From NCBI RefSeq assembly GCF_965223525.1, contig NZ_CBDCWX010000005.1:868001-932000 (forward strand): a stretch of 64,000 nt of DNA, given 5' to 3'. The position numbers and the translations under genes were made by a program. The DNA is from Leptofilum sp965223525. GTDB lineage: Bacteria > Chloroflexota > Anaerolineae > Promineifilales > Promineifilaceae. The notes under the pieces were generated by a model, which searched no databases, had not been told where the DNA came from, and worked only from the letters and a program-made list of their open reading frames with translations. Shown piece by piece: positions 41,640-49,857 of this stretch. Within the stretch, counting starts at the first letter, position 1. Every line of letters starts with the position of its first letter.

Positions 41640-42827
41640 GTGATAACGCAATTGGAAACGTTAAAAAGGAGATGGGTAGGCACAGTTTTGGTGTGGGGAA
41701 CGGCCGTCCTCCTCTTTTACTTCTGGCTACGGCAAATCTGGCAACCGGACTTTGCTAATCGTTGGCTGCTGCTCACCCTACCACCGCTACTGTACTGTTT
41801 GTGGATTCCAAGGCGGCATTTGGCAGAGAATCGGCGCGCGGGCGAAACGGCCGTCTTGCCCACGTTTGGCTGGGGCAACCGGCTCACCCTGCTACGCGGG
41901 TTGGCTATCAGCATGGTGGCGGGCTTTTTGTTCAGCCCCTGGCCAGATGGCTGGCTGGCCTGGCTCCCCATGCTACTGTACACCGCCGCCGACATTGCCG
42001 ACTACCTGGACGGCTACCTGGCGCGCATCACCAACCGTGCCACCGCGCTGGGCCAACGGCTAGACATGGAGTATGACGGCCTGGGGATGCTCATTGTGTC
42101 TTTGCTAGCGGTCTGGTATAGGCAACTGCCGTGGTGGTATCTCATTTTGGGATTGGCGCGGTATCTGTTTCTGTTTGGGCTATGGCTGCGGGCACGGCGC
42201 GGCTTGCCCAGCCACGACCTGCCCCCCAGCGTACACCGCCGCGTCTTTGCCGGGTTTCAGATGGGCTTTATGAGTTCGGTGCTGTGGCCCATCATGCCGC
42301 CCGAATTTGCCACCATTGCCGGAACAACAGTTGCCATTCCCACCGCCCTCGGCTTTTTGCGCGACTGGTTTCTGGTGACTGGCCAATTGAACCCGCAAAA
42401 TGTCCGTTATCGGCAAGTGCAGCAGTGGCTTTACCAAGTGACGACCCATTGGCTGCCGCCCTTGTTTCGCCTAGCGCTAGCAAGCTGCGTTTCCGCGATT
42501 TTTTTGGCGCTGCCAACGGCTTGGCCACCGCCTGCCTGGGTGGGTTTGTTCACGGGCTGGGGCTTGCCGCTGCCCGCCTTTTTGGCCATCGTCGCTGTGA
42601 TCTTGCTGCTGCTTGGCGGTCTTCTAGTGTTACTAGGCACGATGGGACGTCTGGCAGCGTTTTGGCTAGTTTTTCCGCTGGGTTTCGACATGGTGACACG
42701 GGGACTGGATTGGGCAAATGGGATTGGTTTGGCAACGGCCGTTTGTCTCATGCTGCTGGGTACCGGGACACTTTCCCGCTGGAAGCCAGAAGAGCGGTTT
42801 TTGTTGCGCCGCGCTGGTGAGCGGTGA
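41640..42827 (+). CDS. CDP-alcohol phosphatidyltransferase-like membrane enzyme
   Basis: A 395-residue protein with about ten membrane helices. The catalytic motif of CDP-alcohol phosphotransferases is present, DIADYLDGYLAR followed by ALGQRLDMEYD, matching DxxDGxxAR(x)nGxxxD with one position shifted (D-Y-L-D-G). At 395 residues it is about twice the size of PgsA-type enzymes, with a C-terminal membrane half of unknown role. The GTG at 41640 is the first start; no strong ribosome-binding site is visible. It should join a CMP-activated head group or lipid to an alcohol. It lies ahead of a flippase-like gene. Confidence 0.85.
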   Translation: MITQLETLKRRWVGTVLVWGTAVLLFYFWLRQIWQPDFANRWLLLTLPPLLYCLWIPRRHLAENRRAGETAVLPTFGWGNRLTLLRGLAISMVAGFLFSPWPDGWLAWLPMLLYTAADIADYLDGYLARITNRATALGQRLDMEYDGLGMLIVSLLAVWYRQLPWWYLILGLARYLFLFGLWLRARRGLPSHDLPPSVHRRVFAGFQMGFMSSVLWPIMPPEFATIAGTTVAIPTALGFLRDWFLVTGQLNPQNVRYRQVQQWLYQVTTHWLPPLFRLALASCVSAIFLALPTAWPPPAWVGLFTGWGLPLPAFLAIVAVILLLLGGLLVLLGTMGRLAAFWLVFPLGFDMVTRGLDWANGIGLATAVCLMLLGTGTLSRWKPEERFLLRRAGER

Positions 42828-42880
42828 ACAGTAATCGGTAATCAGTGAACGGTGACGGGTCACCGATTACCGTTAACGGG
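42827..42880. repeat. Palindromic repeat of the CAGTAATCGGT family
   Basis: ACAGTAATCGGTAATCAGTGAACGGTGA faces TCACCGATTACCGTTAAC. It fills the gap between two same-strand genes; related to 5443-5519 and 34234-34302. Confidence 0.7.
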
Positions 42881-42886
42881 ATTGGA

Positions 42887-43855
42887 ATGAAGAAACGATT
42901 TGGAAAGGCATTTATTTGGGGCGTTGCGCTTCTTGTACTATGGCTGGTCGTGCGCTCTGTGCCGCTGCGCGAGGTGGGGCGGACGCTGGCTCTGCTACAG
43001 GGTTGGCAGTTGGTTGTTTTACTGTTTTTGAATGGATTGGTGCTGCTGGGGTTGAACGGCCGTTGGTGGCTGCTGCTGCGTGGGCTAGGGTACAAGCTGC
43101 CGTTTGGCTCGCTGCTGGGGCATCGCCTGGCGGCGTTTGGGGTAAGCTACTTCACGCCAGGGCCCCACTTTGGCGGGGAGCCGGTGCAGGTGCTGCTGGT
43201 GGAGCGGCAGCATGGCGTGCCGCGTGCTGGGGCCATTGCGGCCGTTTCATTGGATAAAACCGTAGAGCTGCTGCTCAACTTTGGCTTTCTGGTTTTCGGG
43301 GTTGCGCTGGTGGTGCAGACTGGTTTGTTGGGCGGTGCTGTGGGCGGGCAAACGGCCGTCTGGGTGCTGCTCCTTCTCTTACCGCCAATGCTCTATTTGT
43401 GGCGCATCTGGCTAGGGGGGCAACCAATCACCAAGCTGTTGCGGATTGTGAAATTGGAGAGGTGGGTAACGGCCGTTTCCGCCAGCGAAATCCAAATGAA
43501 CACCCTTTGCCAACAAAATCCTGGCGCGCTGTTGGGTGCAATTGGTATCTCTGTCCTCAGTTGGGGGCTGATGATTATAGAATTTTACGCGATGGCTACC
43601 TTTTTAGGCGTGTCGCTGTCGCTGGTGCAGCTCATTGCCTTGCTCACAGCGGCGCGGTTAGCCTATCTGCTGCCGCTGCCCGGTGGGCTAGGCACACTGG
43701 AAGCTAGCCAAGTGTGGGCGTTGGGACTCATGGGGTTCAATCCGGCGGCAGGGCTGGGATTAAGCCTGCTCATCCGCCTGCGGGACGTGCTGCTGGGGCT
43801 GCTGGGGTTGTGGTGGATGGGTCGGCGGCTGAAGATGGTTTGGATACGGCCGTAA
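42887..43855 (+). CDS. Lysylphosphatidylglycerol-synthase-TM / flippase-like membrane protein
   Basis: A 322-residue integral membrane protein of the UPF0104 (LPG_synthase_TM) group, with seven or eight helices. Typical points are FTPGPHFGGEPVQVLLVER in the middle and PLPGGLGTLEASQVWALGLMG near the end. Members move or modify lipid-linked molecules; this one lacks the catalytic lysyltransferase domain. I start at 42887 after GGGATTGGA, because the earlier ATG at 42845 translates the repeat. It follows the CDP-alcohol phosphotransferase, suggesting a lipid-linked product. Confidence 0.88.
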   Translation: MKKRFGKAFIWGVALLVLWLVVRSVPLREVGRTLALLQGWQLVVLLFLNGLVLLGLNGRWWLLLRGLGYKLPFGSLLGHRLAAFGVSYFTPGPHFGGEPVQVLLVERQHGVPRAGAIAAVSLDKTVELLLNFGFLVFGVALVVQTGLLGGAVGGQTAVWVLLLLLPPMLYLWRIWLGGQPITKLLRIVKLERWVTAVSASEIQMNTLCQQNPGALLGAIGISVLSWGLMIIEFYAMATFLGVSLSLVQLIALLTAARLAYLLPLPGGLGTLEASQVWALGLMGFNPAAGLGLSLLIRLRDVLLGLLGLWWMGRRLKMVWIRP

Positions 43856-43995
43856 CCCAATCGCCATCTTTGGGGTTTTACAAACAGGCATACATCAAAT
43901 CGCGCCAGGCGGCGCATGATTTGGTAATCCGGGGCACCATCTACCCACTGCGCCCACCCCCTTTTCACTCATTTTAGGCAAGAGGAGGTTTTCCA

Positions 43996-44337
43996 ATGGA
44001 TTTGACAGCAAATTTATCAGGTCAGCAGAAGACAATTGTGGGGCTTACCGTAGCTACGGCGCTTATTCACATTGTGTTGGGCGTACTGGCTGGCGGTACA
44101 TTCTTGATCATGTTTCTGCTCAATGGGCTGGGCTATTTGGTGCTGATGGCAGCGCTTTACTTTTTGCCCCAGTTTGCCGCCCAGCGGTCGCTGATTCGGT
44201 GGGTGCTATTGGCGTTTACGGCCGTTACCTTCATCCTCTACTTCGTTTTTAACTGGCCAGATATTTGGTCGCCAATAGGCATTGTAGACAAGTTGATTGA
44301 GCTGGCACTCATCGTATTGCTGTGGCAAGACAAGTAA
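43996..44337 (+). CDS. Small four-span membrane protein
   Basis: A 113-residue protein with four membrane helices and almost no loops, preceded by an excellent AGAGGAGG ribosome-binding site. I do not recognise a family. One ACGGCCGT (44219) is read as Thr-Ala-Val within the third helix. The 140-base gap upstream has no recognisable feature. Confidence 0.75.
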   Translation: MDLTANLSGQQKTIVGLTVATALIHIVLGVLAGGTFLIMFLLNGLGYLVLMAALYFLPQFAAQRSLIRWVLLAFTAVTFILYFVFNWPDIWSPIGIVDKLIELALIVLLWQDK

Positions 44338-44439
44338 CCAATTAGTTTAGTCAATTTCTGAATTTGATTGGACGCTGCTGGCCTTGAGGTTACAATGAGG
44401 CTAGCAGCTTTTTGTTTCCCTAATTTCTGCCACCAGACC

Positions 44440-45030
44440 ATGTTCCTTTATCGCCTTTACGAAACCTTCCTTAATCTGCCAGCGGGCTTGCAAACCGTCC
44501 TGATCATGCTGCTTTTCATGTACATCCTTCACTTAGCAGACCGGTACATGTTCAAGAAAAAGCTAAAGGCATCCTACGGGCTTCAACCTAGACAAGCCAA
44601 CAATTTACTGTCACCCGTTTTGGCCCACACACTGCATAAAGACAGGAAACATCTTTTCGGCAACTCTGTCCCTTTTGCCATTTTAGGTTCGATTATTGCC
44701 CTATCCAGCTTGCCCGCTTTTTGGATAGCAACAGGCTCCATTGTGACAATTGGTAGCCTGGGCACATGGTTAATTGGCTCAAAAAGCAGGCATTTGGGTG
44801 CCAGTGGTTTGGTTACAGGTTATTTTGGCTACCTTGTTTTCGATGGTTTCATAAATCAAGAGACGCAATCCGCTTTAATTGGAATTATTGTGGGGTTCTT
44901 CTATTTTGGCATCTTCCGCCTGGTTTTACGGAGGCATAAAGGCTATTCCAACGCCATGCACTTCTTCGGTTTTTGGGGCGGGCTAATTGCGGCTTGGGCT
45001 AAACCATTCTTGCTGCAAAATCTTATTTAA
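44440..45030 (+). CDS. Rhomboid-family intramembrane protease
   Basis: A 196-residue membrane protein with six helices. The rhomboid residues are visible: HxxxxHLxxNSxPF as HKDRKHLFGNSVPF, the nucleophile in the GxSG motif as LGASGLVTG, and the catalytic His in MHFFGFWGG. It should cleave membrane-spanning substrates. I use the ATG at 44440 rather than 44368 because the extra 24 residues lack membrane character. No ACGGCCGT occurs. Its end overlaps the convergent methyltransferase gene by four bases. Confidence 0.88.
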   Translation: MFLYRLYETFLNLPAGLQTVLIMLLFMYILHLADRYMFKKKLKASYGLQPRQANNLLSPVLAHTLHKDRKHLFGNSVPFAILGSIIALSSLPAFWIATGSIVTIGSLGTWLIGSKSRHLGASGLVTGYFGYLVFDGFINQETQSALIGIIVGFFYFGIFRLVLRRHKGYSNAMHFFGFWGGLIAAWAKPFLLQNLI

Positions 45031-45887
45031 CGCTCTCCAACCCATCGCCCCACAAAATCAAGCTGGTGGGCAATGTACACCAGTTCCCCTGCCTCAATTT
45101 GCGCCCGCCGCTGGGCGATCCAATCTTCAAACTGCGCCGCATCCAGGTCTGGATGATTCGCTAAGGCACGGCGCATCGTTTCCACGATGAACTGCAAGAA
45201 ATATTTCTCGTCGGCCGGGTAGCCTGCCGTGTAAACATCTGGCTGGGCAAAAACGACCCAATCGGAGCCACCCGCAGCCAAAATCTGTGCGCCTGCCTGT
45301 CTTAAATGAGTAAACAGGTGCCTTCCGCTACGGCTATCACCAGACGGCCGTCCCCCCGTCATACGCTCATCCATCGTTTGGTGATAAAGCTGCTCAATTT
45401 TGGCATCCAGTGCTGGGTCAATGGCGGGTTCCAGTATGGTCACGCCGTCGAAGTTGATGCTAAAGTAGAATACCCCGCCTGGCTTGAGCAAGGAAAATAG
45501 CTGCGGCAGCGTGGCGGGAATGTCCATCAAATCTAAAAAGGCGTGAGCGATGAGCACATCCCACTGCTGCTGGCCTTGCTCTCGCCGGATAAAGTCAAAC
45601 AGATCAACTGCTTCTAGCATGAGCGCAATGCCTGGAGGCAAGCTAGCCAGCCGCTGCCTAGCGGTGGCAATGTTCTCTGACTGGTTGTCAATGGCCGTGT
45701 ATTTTGCGGATGAAATGAACCGTTGTTCAACTAGCCGTTCAATCATTGTGCCGATGCCTGCGCCAATTTCCAGGATGGCGGGCTGGGGTGGCAGGTTTTG
45801 TCGCAGCGTCTGCCAAACGTGGGCATTAAGGGCGCGGTCATCAACCGTTTTTTTGGCGGCGAGGTAGCGAGGAAAATCGTAAATCAT
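45027..45887 (-). CDS. SAM-dependent methyltransferase, class I
   Basis: A 286-residue methyltransferase. Motif I is ILEIGAGIGTMIERL, the acidic residue of motif II is in YTAIDNQSENI, and motif IV-like sequence WDVLIAHAFLDLMDIP follows; the C-terminal half has the DGVTILEP region. The acceptor is unknown. It is the last gene of the minus-strand run that includes GT4, the second methyltransferase and the PTPS-family gene. The gap to the upstream GT4 gene carries a GTCATTCC-type repeat. Confidence 0.9.
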   Translation of the reverse strand: MIYDFPRYLAAKKTVDDRALNAHVWQTLRQNLPPQPAILEIGAGIGTMIERLVEQRFISSAKYTAIDNQSENIATARQRLASLPPGIALMLEAVDLFDFIRREQGQQQWDVLIAHAFLDLMDIPATLPQLFSLLKPGGVFYFSINFDGVTILEPAIDPALDAKIEQLYHQTMDERMTGGRPSGDSRSGRHLFTHLRQAGAQILAAGGSDWVVFAQPDVYTAGYPADEKYFLQFIVETMRRALANHPDLDAAQFEDWIAQRRAQIEAGELVYIAHQLDFVGRWVGER

Positions 45888-45903
45888 AATCTTTTACCGT
45901 GTC

Positions 45904-45985
45904 ATACCCGCGTAGGCGGGTATACATTTTTGTGTTCGGCTCGGATTCCTGCCTTCGCAGAGCCTGCCCTCACGGAGGGGGAGGA
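45904..45985. repeat. ATACCCGCGTAGGCGGGTAT / GTCATTCC-type repeat
   Basis: A perfect stem ATACCCGC-GTAG-GCGGGTAT at 45904-45923, followed by degenerate pieces of the common GTCATTCCCGCGAAGGCGGGAATCC-type element on the minus strand. It supplies the last codons (VIPPPP) and the stop of the GT4 gene ending at 45970. Confidence 0.6.
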
Positions 45986-47037
45986 ATGACCGATTGTAAG
46001 AAGTTGCGGATTTGGGACATGGAATCAGACCAAGTCGGGTGAGCAGCAAAGCGAGTTTGGGCAGCGAGGCTCATTTTGGCAAGCTGACTGCGGTTGTGGT
46101 GCAGCGCGTGAATATGTTGGCGGAGCGTCGGTGTGTCTTCCACTAAAAAGCCATCCGCGCCGTGGGTGATGATTTCGTGGGCTGCGCCGCCGCGTCCGGC
46201 AATGGCGGGCAGGCCAAAACCCATGCCTTCGAGGTAAACAATGCCGAAGCCTTCATAGCTGGAGGGGACAATGAGCAGGTGACTTTGCATCATTTTGGAA
46301 GCGAGTTCCGCATCGCTGAGGGGGCCGTGAAGTGTGACGTTGTAGGTGATCTGCTGCTGGATTTGTTGGGTGTATTGAGGGGAAACGGCCGTCTCCCCCA
46401 CAACATCCAGCACCCAGTCAGATTTGGGCAAGCCAGCCACCGCTTCTAGCAAAATGTGCAATCCCTTGCGCGGAATCACGTTACCCACAAACAGCAACCG
46501 CAGTGGCCCTGACTGCTGGGCGCGGTCTTCAATTTGCGCGGGGGTGATGTTTGGCTGTAAACGATCGCCTGCGGGTAGAGCCACCACATGCGGCGGCGAA
46601 TCGCCGACCAGAGATTGAACAACCTGGCGCGTTGTCTGGCTGTTGAAGATGAAGCCATCTACAGAGGCGAGGTAACGCCGCTCGATTTGCTGGTAAACCC
46701 AATTTTGCCAACTTGGGCGCAGTTCGCTGCACCGCAGGTGGTGGACGATGCTCACAATCGGGTAGCTAATCTGGCCGCGCAGCCGCTGATTGAGCCAGAA
46801 GAGGGAAGGATGGTTGAGTTCATCTTGCAGCAGCAGATCAAAATCGGCCAGGCGTAGCTGCTCTGCCAGGGCAAACCAGACGTTGTGCAGCAGGGAACGG
46901 CCATATCCTTCCCAGGGCAGCGAGACAATTTCCATTTCGTCACCAGCCGCCTCCAAATGCTCAACCAGATTGCGGTCGTATAGGTAGCCGCCGGAGATTG
47001 TTTGGAGACGGCCGTAAATGATGAGCCCAACCTTCAT
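45970..47037 (-). CDS. Glycosyltransferase family 4 (GT-B fold)
   Basis: A 355-residue GT4 enzyme. The donor-binding half is clear: LLFVGNVIPRKGLHILLEA, LHGPLSDAEL, and PSSYEGFGIVYLEGMGFGLPAIAG with the E(x7)E pattern. The start is the ATG at 47037, which gives MKVGLIIYG. It is placed 9 bases after a methyltransferase stop in a run that includes PTPS-like and dehydrogenase genes, so it may glycosylate a pterin-like acceptor. Its end is built from an intergenic repeat. Confidence 0.9.
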   Translation of the reverse strand: MKVGLIIYGRLQTISGGYLYDRNLVEHLEAAGDEMEIVSLPWEGYGRSLLHNVWFALAEQLRLADFDLLLQDELNHPSLFWLNQRLRGQISYPIVSIVHHLRCSELRPSWQNWVYQQIERRYLASVDGFIFNSQTTRQVVQSLVGDSPPHVVALPAGDRLQPNITPAQIEDRAQQSGPLRLLFVGNVIPRKGLHILLEAVAGLPKSDWVLDVVGETAVSPQYTQQIQQQITYNVTLHGPLSDAELASKMMQSHLLIVPSSYEGFGIVYLEGMGFGLPAIAGRGGAAHEIITHGADGFLVEDTPTLRQHIHALHHNRSQLAKMSLAAQTRFAAHPTWSDSMSQIRNFLQSVIPPPP

Positions 47038-47045
47038 GACGGAAC

Positions 47046-47807
47046 TCAGCGACGATGTGTGCAAACATAAATCTGAAGATAGCCATCTGCTGTTAAAGGG
47101 TTTCCTCGCCAATCTCCATAACGAGACAGCACCGTAAAACCATTGTAGTAAAGCAGAGATTCCATTTCTTGAGGCATAATGTAGCGCAAAGCCAGCCTTT
47201 CTGGCTGACCCTCTTTTGGCTCGTCCGCCTCAGGCCAATGGCGATACAATGTTTGATACCAGATTTGTTGCAAATGATCGTAATGATCTGTTCCGGACAC
47301 CTGAACTTCACGCCCCTTGCCATCAACAAACGAATACCAAGCTTGTTTTTCTGGAACGTTCATCATGGAAGTTGGTCGTTTGAAGCCAATGTCAATGACA
47401 AACTTCCCGTCTTCGGCCAGATGTTTACGCACGCAAGCCAGCATTGCTTCCTGATCAGAGCGGCTAAGCAGGTGCTGAAAAACTGAACCATAAGTAAAAA
47501 TCAACGCGTATTGCGTTTCCAGATTAAAGTTGCGTGTGTCATCGCAAATCCACTTTATGGGCAACGCTTTCGCTTTGGTTTGGGCATGAGCCAGCATACC
47601 TGATTCAATATCAAGCCCGGTTATATCAAAACCTCGTTCTGCAAATGGGATAGTTACCCGCCCGGTGCCGCAACCTAGCTCAAGCATTGGCCCAGATGTT
47701 TGCAAAGCCAATTCAAGCAAGATGGTGTTGTCCAGTTCAATAGGCCCACTTTCAATATCGTAGTTAGCAGGGTCTGCATACATTTCCATGTTTGAATCAT
47801 CCTTCAT
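47046..47807 (-). CDS. SAM-dependent methyltransferase (Methyltransf_25 type)
   Basis: A 253-residue class I methyltransferase: motif I MLELGCGTGRVTIPFA, motif II ITGLDIESGMLA, motif IV ALIFTYGSVFQHL. The start at 47807 has GGAGA six bases ahead and overlaps the PTPS-like gene by 11 bases, so the two are translationally coupled. It contains no ACGGCCGT, unlike most neighbours. The substrate is unknown; coupling suggests it acts on the product or partner of the PTPS-like enzyme. Confidence 0.9.
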   Translation of the reverse strand: MKDDSNMEMYADPANYDIESGPIELDNTILLELALQTSGPMLELGCGTGRVTIPFAERGFDITGLDIESGMLAHAQTKAKALPIKWICDDTRNFNLETQYALIFTYGSVFQHLLSRSDQEAMLACVRKHLAEDGKFVIDIGFKRPTSMMNVPEKQAWYSFVDGKGREVQVSGTDHYDHLQQIWYQTLYRHWPEADEPKEGQPERLALRYIMPQEMESLLYYNGFTVLSRYGDWRGNPLTADGYLQIYVCTHRR

Positions 47808-48192
47808 ATATTTCTCCAATTGGCAACCAATACGATGCCCAGGCGATCTCGTTTTCCCAAATTTTGACGGTGAGATGACTGAGCGTTTCTGCCTGAATGC
47901 GTTCGGCGAGTTGGGTGGCCAGAATGCGGGCAAAATGCTCGATGCTGGGGTTGAGCCCGGCAAATTCGGGCAGGTCGTTGAGCGTTTTGTCTTTATAGTA
48001 CGCTACCAACGCTTCCAGATTGGCTTCGATGTCCACAATATCCACAAGGTAGCCATGCTGGTCCAGGGTGGGGCCAGATAGCTGAAGCTCGACGATGTAA
48101 TGGTGGGAATGCCATTCATTTTCTGCCCCCCAATCCCCACCGATGAGGAAATGTTGGGCGACAAAATCACGTTTGACGGCGACGGTGTACAT
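47797..48192 (-). CDS. 6-pyruvoyl-tetrahydropterin synthase (PTPS/QueD) family protein without the usual cysteine
   Basis: A 131-residue T-fold protein. Zinc ligands are in FVAQHF and the HSHHY motif, and NPSIEHFA and the C-terminal VKIWENE follow as in the family. The catalytic Cys that normally lies about five residues before HxH is replaced: the stretch reads GAENEWHSHHY. Members with Glu there (PTPS-III) act differently from QueD, for example on dihydroneopterin side chains. A queuosine role is therefore less likely, and no other queuosine gene is nearby. Neighbours are a dehydrogenase and two tailoring enzymes. Confidence 0.85.
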   Translation of the reverse strand: MYTVAVKRDFVAQHFLIGGDWGAENEWHSHHYIVELQLSGPTLDQHGYLVDIVDIEANLEALVAYYKDKTLNDLPEFAGLNPSIEHFARILATQLAERIQAETLSHLTVKIWENEIAWASYWLPIGEIYEG

Positions 48193-48206
48193 AATTTCTC
48201 CATTTT

Positions 48207-48270
48207 GTGGTTGGTAGTTAGCGGCTAGTTACGTGAGCACAAACCACTAGCCGCCAACCGCTAGTAACTA
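48207..48270. repeat. Palindromic repeat of the GTTAGTGGCTAG family
   Basis: GTAGTTAGCGGCTAGTTACG faces CACTAGCCGCCAACCGCTAG and lies between the dehydrogenase stop and the PTPS-like start. Part of it is used as the end of the dehydrogenase frame. Related to 7255-7316 and 32634-32685. Confidence 0.65.
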
Positions 48271-49283
48271 AAAATTACCTGCACGGCCGTTTCTGGCCTC
48301 ATATCAATCAATTCATACGCTTGGGCAGCTTGCGCCAGCGGGAAGCGGTGGGTGATGAGCTGCTGGGGCTGCACTTTTTGCAGCATCTGCCAGGCAACGG
48401 CCAGCCGCCGTGCTTTGCGCCACCGCCCTCCCCAGCGTGGCGCGAGATGGCTCACCTGGCTGCTGATGAGCCGAATCTGGCTGCGGTGGAAGCGGCCGCC
48501 CAGGTTCAGATTGGCACGTTTGCTACCGTACCAGGAGCCGATGAGGATACGGCCGTCGAAACCCATCGCCTCAATCGCCACATCCAAGGCCGCCGGATTT
48601 CCGGACAGTTCAAAGGCCAAATCCAAGCCGGGATGATAGCTGGCGTGGGGCAGTGCCGCCAAAATTTGGTCAGCTAAATCCGGGGCGGCGGGGTCCAGGC
48701 TGGCGGCGGCTCCTAGCTTGCGCGACCAGTCACGGCGGAGCGGGTAACCGTCTAGCGTGAGCAGGCAGGCGAGCGGCAGCTGCGCCAACAAGCTGGTGGT
48801 GAGCAAGCCCACAACGCCCTGACCAAAGACGGCCGTTTGCTCACCGAGCCCCGGCTGTGCGTCCATGATGAAGGAGACGGCCGTTTCCATGTTTGGTAAG
48901 AAGACGGCCGTTTCTGGCAGCATCCCACCCGGCAGGGGCAGCACTGCATCTGGCTGGGCGATAAAGTGGGATTGGTGAGGCTGGAAGGCAAAAACCAGCC
49001 GATCCCGCCACGATTTTTGTACAGCGTTGCCAATTTCCACCACGCGCCCGACGGTGGCGTAACCATACTTCTGTGGATAGCCACCGTCACCGAGCGCGGC
49101 AATTGTGGCGTCGGTCATCAGCTCTGGCGGCATTTGGCCTCGATACAGCAGCATCTCCGTGCCTGGGCTGATGGCGGAGACCACCGTTTGTACTAGCAGT
49201 GCATCATCTGGCAGCGGTGGCAGCGTTTCTTCGCGGATTTCTAGCTGGTATGGGGCGGTGAAAAAAAGGGCTTGTCGTTGCAT
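48261..49283 (-). CDS. Medium-chain dehydrogenase of the BchC-like type
   Basis: A 340-residue MDR-superfamily oxidoreductase. SAISPGTEMLLYRG near residue 40 is the BchC-like variant that lacks the catalytic-zinc Cys; the Rossmann motif is VFGQGVVGLL. The name zinc-binding alcohol dehydrogenase is often given, but zinc ligands are not evident here. I start at 49283, because the longer frame translates the repeat at 49299. Three ACGGCCGT copies between 48829 and 48911 are all read as Thr-Ala-Val. It may reduce or oxidise a side-chain hydroxyl of a pterin-like product. Confidence 0.88.
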   Translation of the reverse strand: MQRQALFFTAPYQLEIREETLPPLPDDALLVQTVVSAISPGTEMLLYRGQMPPELMTDATIAALGDGGYPQKYGYATVGRVVEIGNAVQKSWRDRLVFAFQPHQSHFIAQPDAVLPLPGGMLPETAVFLPNMETAVSFIMDAQPGLGEQTAVFGQGVVGLLTTSLLAQLPLACLLTLDGYPLRRDWSRKLGAAASLDPAAPDLADQILAALPHASYHPGLDLAFELSGNPAALDVAIEAMGFDGRILIGSWYGSKRANLNLGGRFHRSQIRLISSQVSHLAPRWGGRWRKARRLAVAWQMLQKVQPQQLITHRFPLAQAAQAYELIDMRPETAVQVIFSY

Positions 49284-49298
49284 AGTTTTGTGCTGTCG

Positions 49299-49355
49299 CA
49301 GGGGTAGACCTCCGTGTCTGCCCAAAACAGGGCGCACATGGGAGTATGCCCCTAC
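49299..49355. repeat. GTAGGGGC...-type intergenic repeat, degenerate copy
   Basis: A diverged copy of the family at 28036: AGGGGTAGACCTCCGTGTCTGCCC followed by GGGCGCACATGGGAGTATGCCCCTAC. Its right end supplies the stop codon of the thioesterase gene (CGG TAG). Confidence 0.7.
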
Positions 49356-49786
49356 CGCTGGATCATGGTGGCGGTCATGAGGGCACACCGTTTGCGTGCG
49401 CCGGTTTCATCTTCGCCAAACAGTTCGCCCTGGCAAACGGTGAGCATGCGCCCGGGGCGCACCACGCGCCCAATGGCAATCATCTTTACGCCCAGCGCCG
49501 GGGCTAATAAATTGACCTTGAACTCAACCGTGACAACCTCGCTGCCTGGCGGCATTAGTGTGAGGGCAGCATACCCACAAGCAGAATCCACAACGGCCGT
49601 TGTCGCTCCCGCATGAACAAAGCCATGTTGTTGGGACAAGCTAGCTGAGACGGGTAACTCGATTGTTATTTCTCCAGGGGAAACGGCCGTTAGCTCCGCC
49701 CCTAAAAATGCCATAAATCCCTGCTGGGCAAAGCTCGCTCGCACCGTCTGTTCATAGTCTGGATTCTGCACGTTAAACTGAGTCAT
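49352..49786 (-). CDS. PaaI-type hotdog-fold thioesterase
   Basis: A 144-residue hotdog protein. QQHGFVHAGATTAVVDSACGYAA is the PaaI-type active-site region, with the His-Gly loop and the acidic residue in the following helix. It probably hydrolyses an aryl- or acyl-CoA. I start at 49786 after AAGGAAGGG; an ATG five codons upstream is less well placed. The last codon and stop lie in the 49299 repeat. It stands between the dehydrogenase and the RibA fusion. Confidence 0.9.
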   Translation of the reverse strand: MTQFNVQNPDYEQTVRASFAQQGFMAFLGAELTAVSPGEITIELPVSASLSQQHGFVHAGATTAVVDSACGYAALTLMPPGSEVVTVEFKVNLLAPALGVKMIAIGRVVRPGRMLTVCQGELFGEDETGARKRCALMTATMIQR

Positions 49787-49809
49787 CCACCCTTCCTTCA
49801 TTTTTGAGC

Positions 49810-49857
49810 CGCGGATTGCGCGGATTTTTTAATCCTTGTAATCCGCACAATCCGTGA
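49810..49857. repeat. GCGGATTGCGCGGATT inverted repeat
   Basis: GCGGATTGCGCGGATT faces AATCCGCACAATCCGT in the gap between the RibA fusion and the thioesterase. It may act as a hairpin after the fusion gene's stop. Confidence 0.7.

Noticed and set aside
43856..43995. Plus and minus frames in the gap upstream of the 113-residue membrane protein
   Set aside because: A plus frame ending AYIKSRQAAHDLVIRGTIYP looks slightly protein-like, but it has no start outside the flippase gene and no known match.
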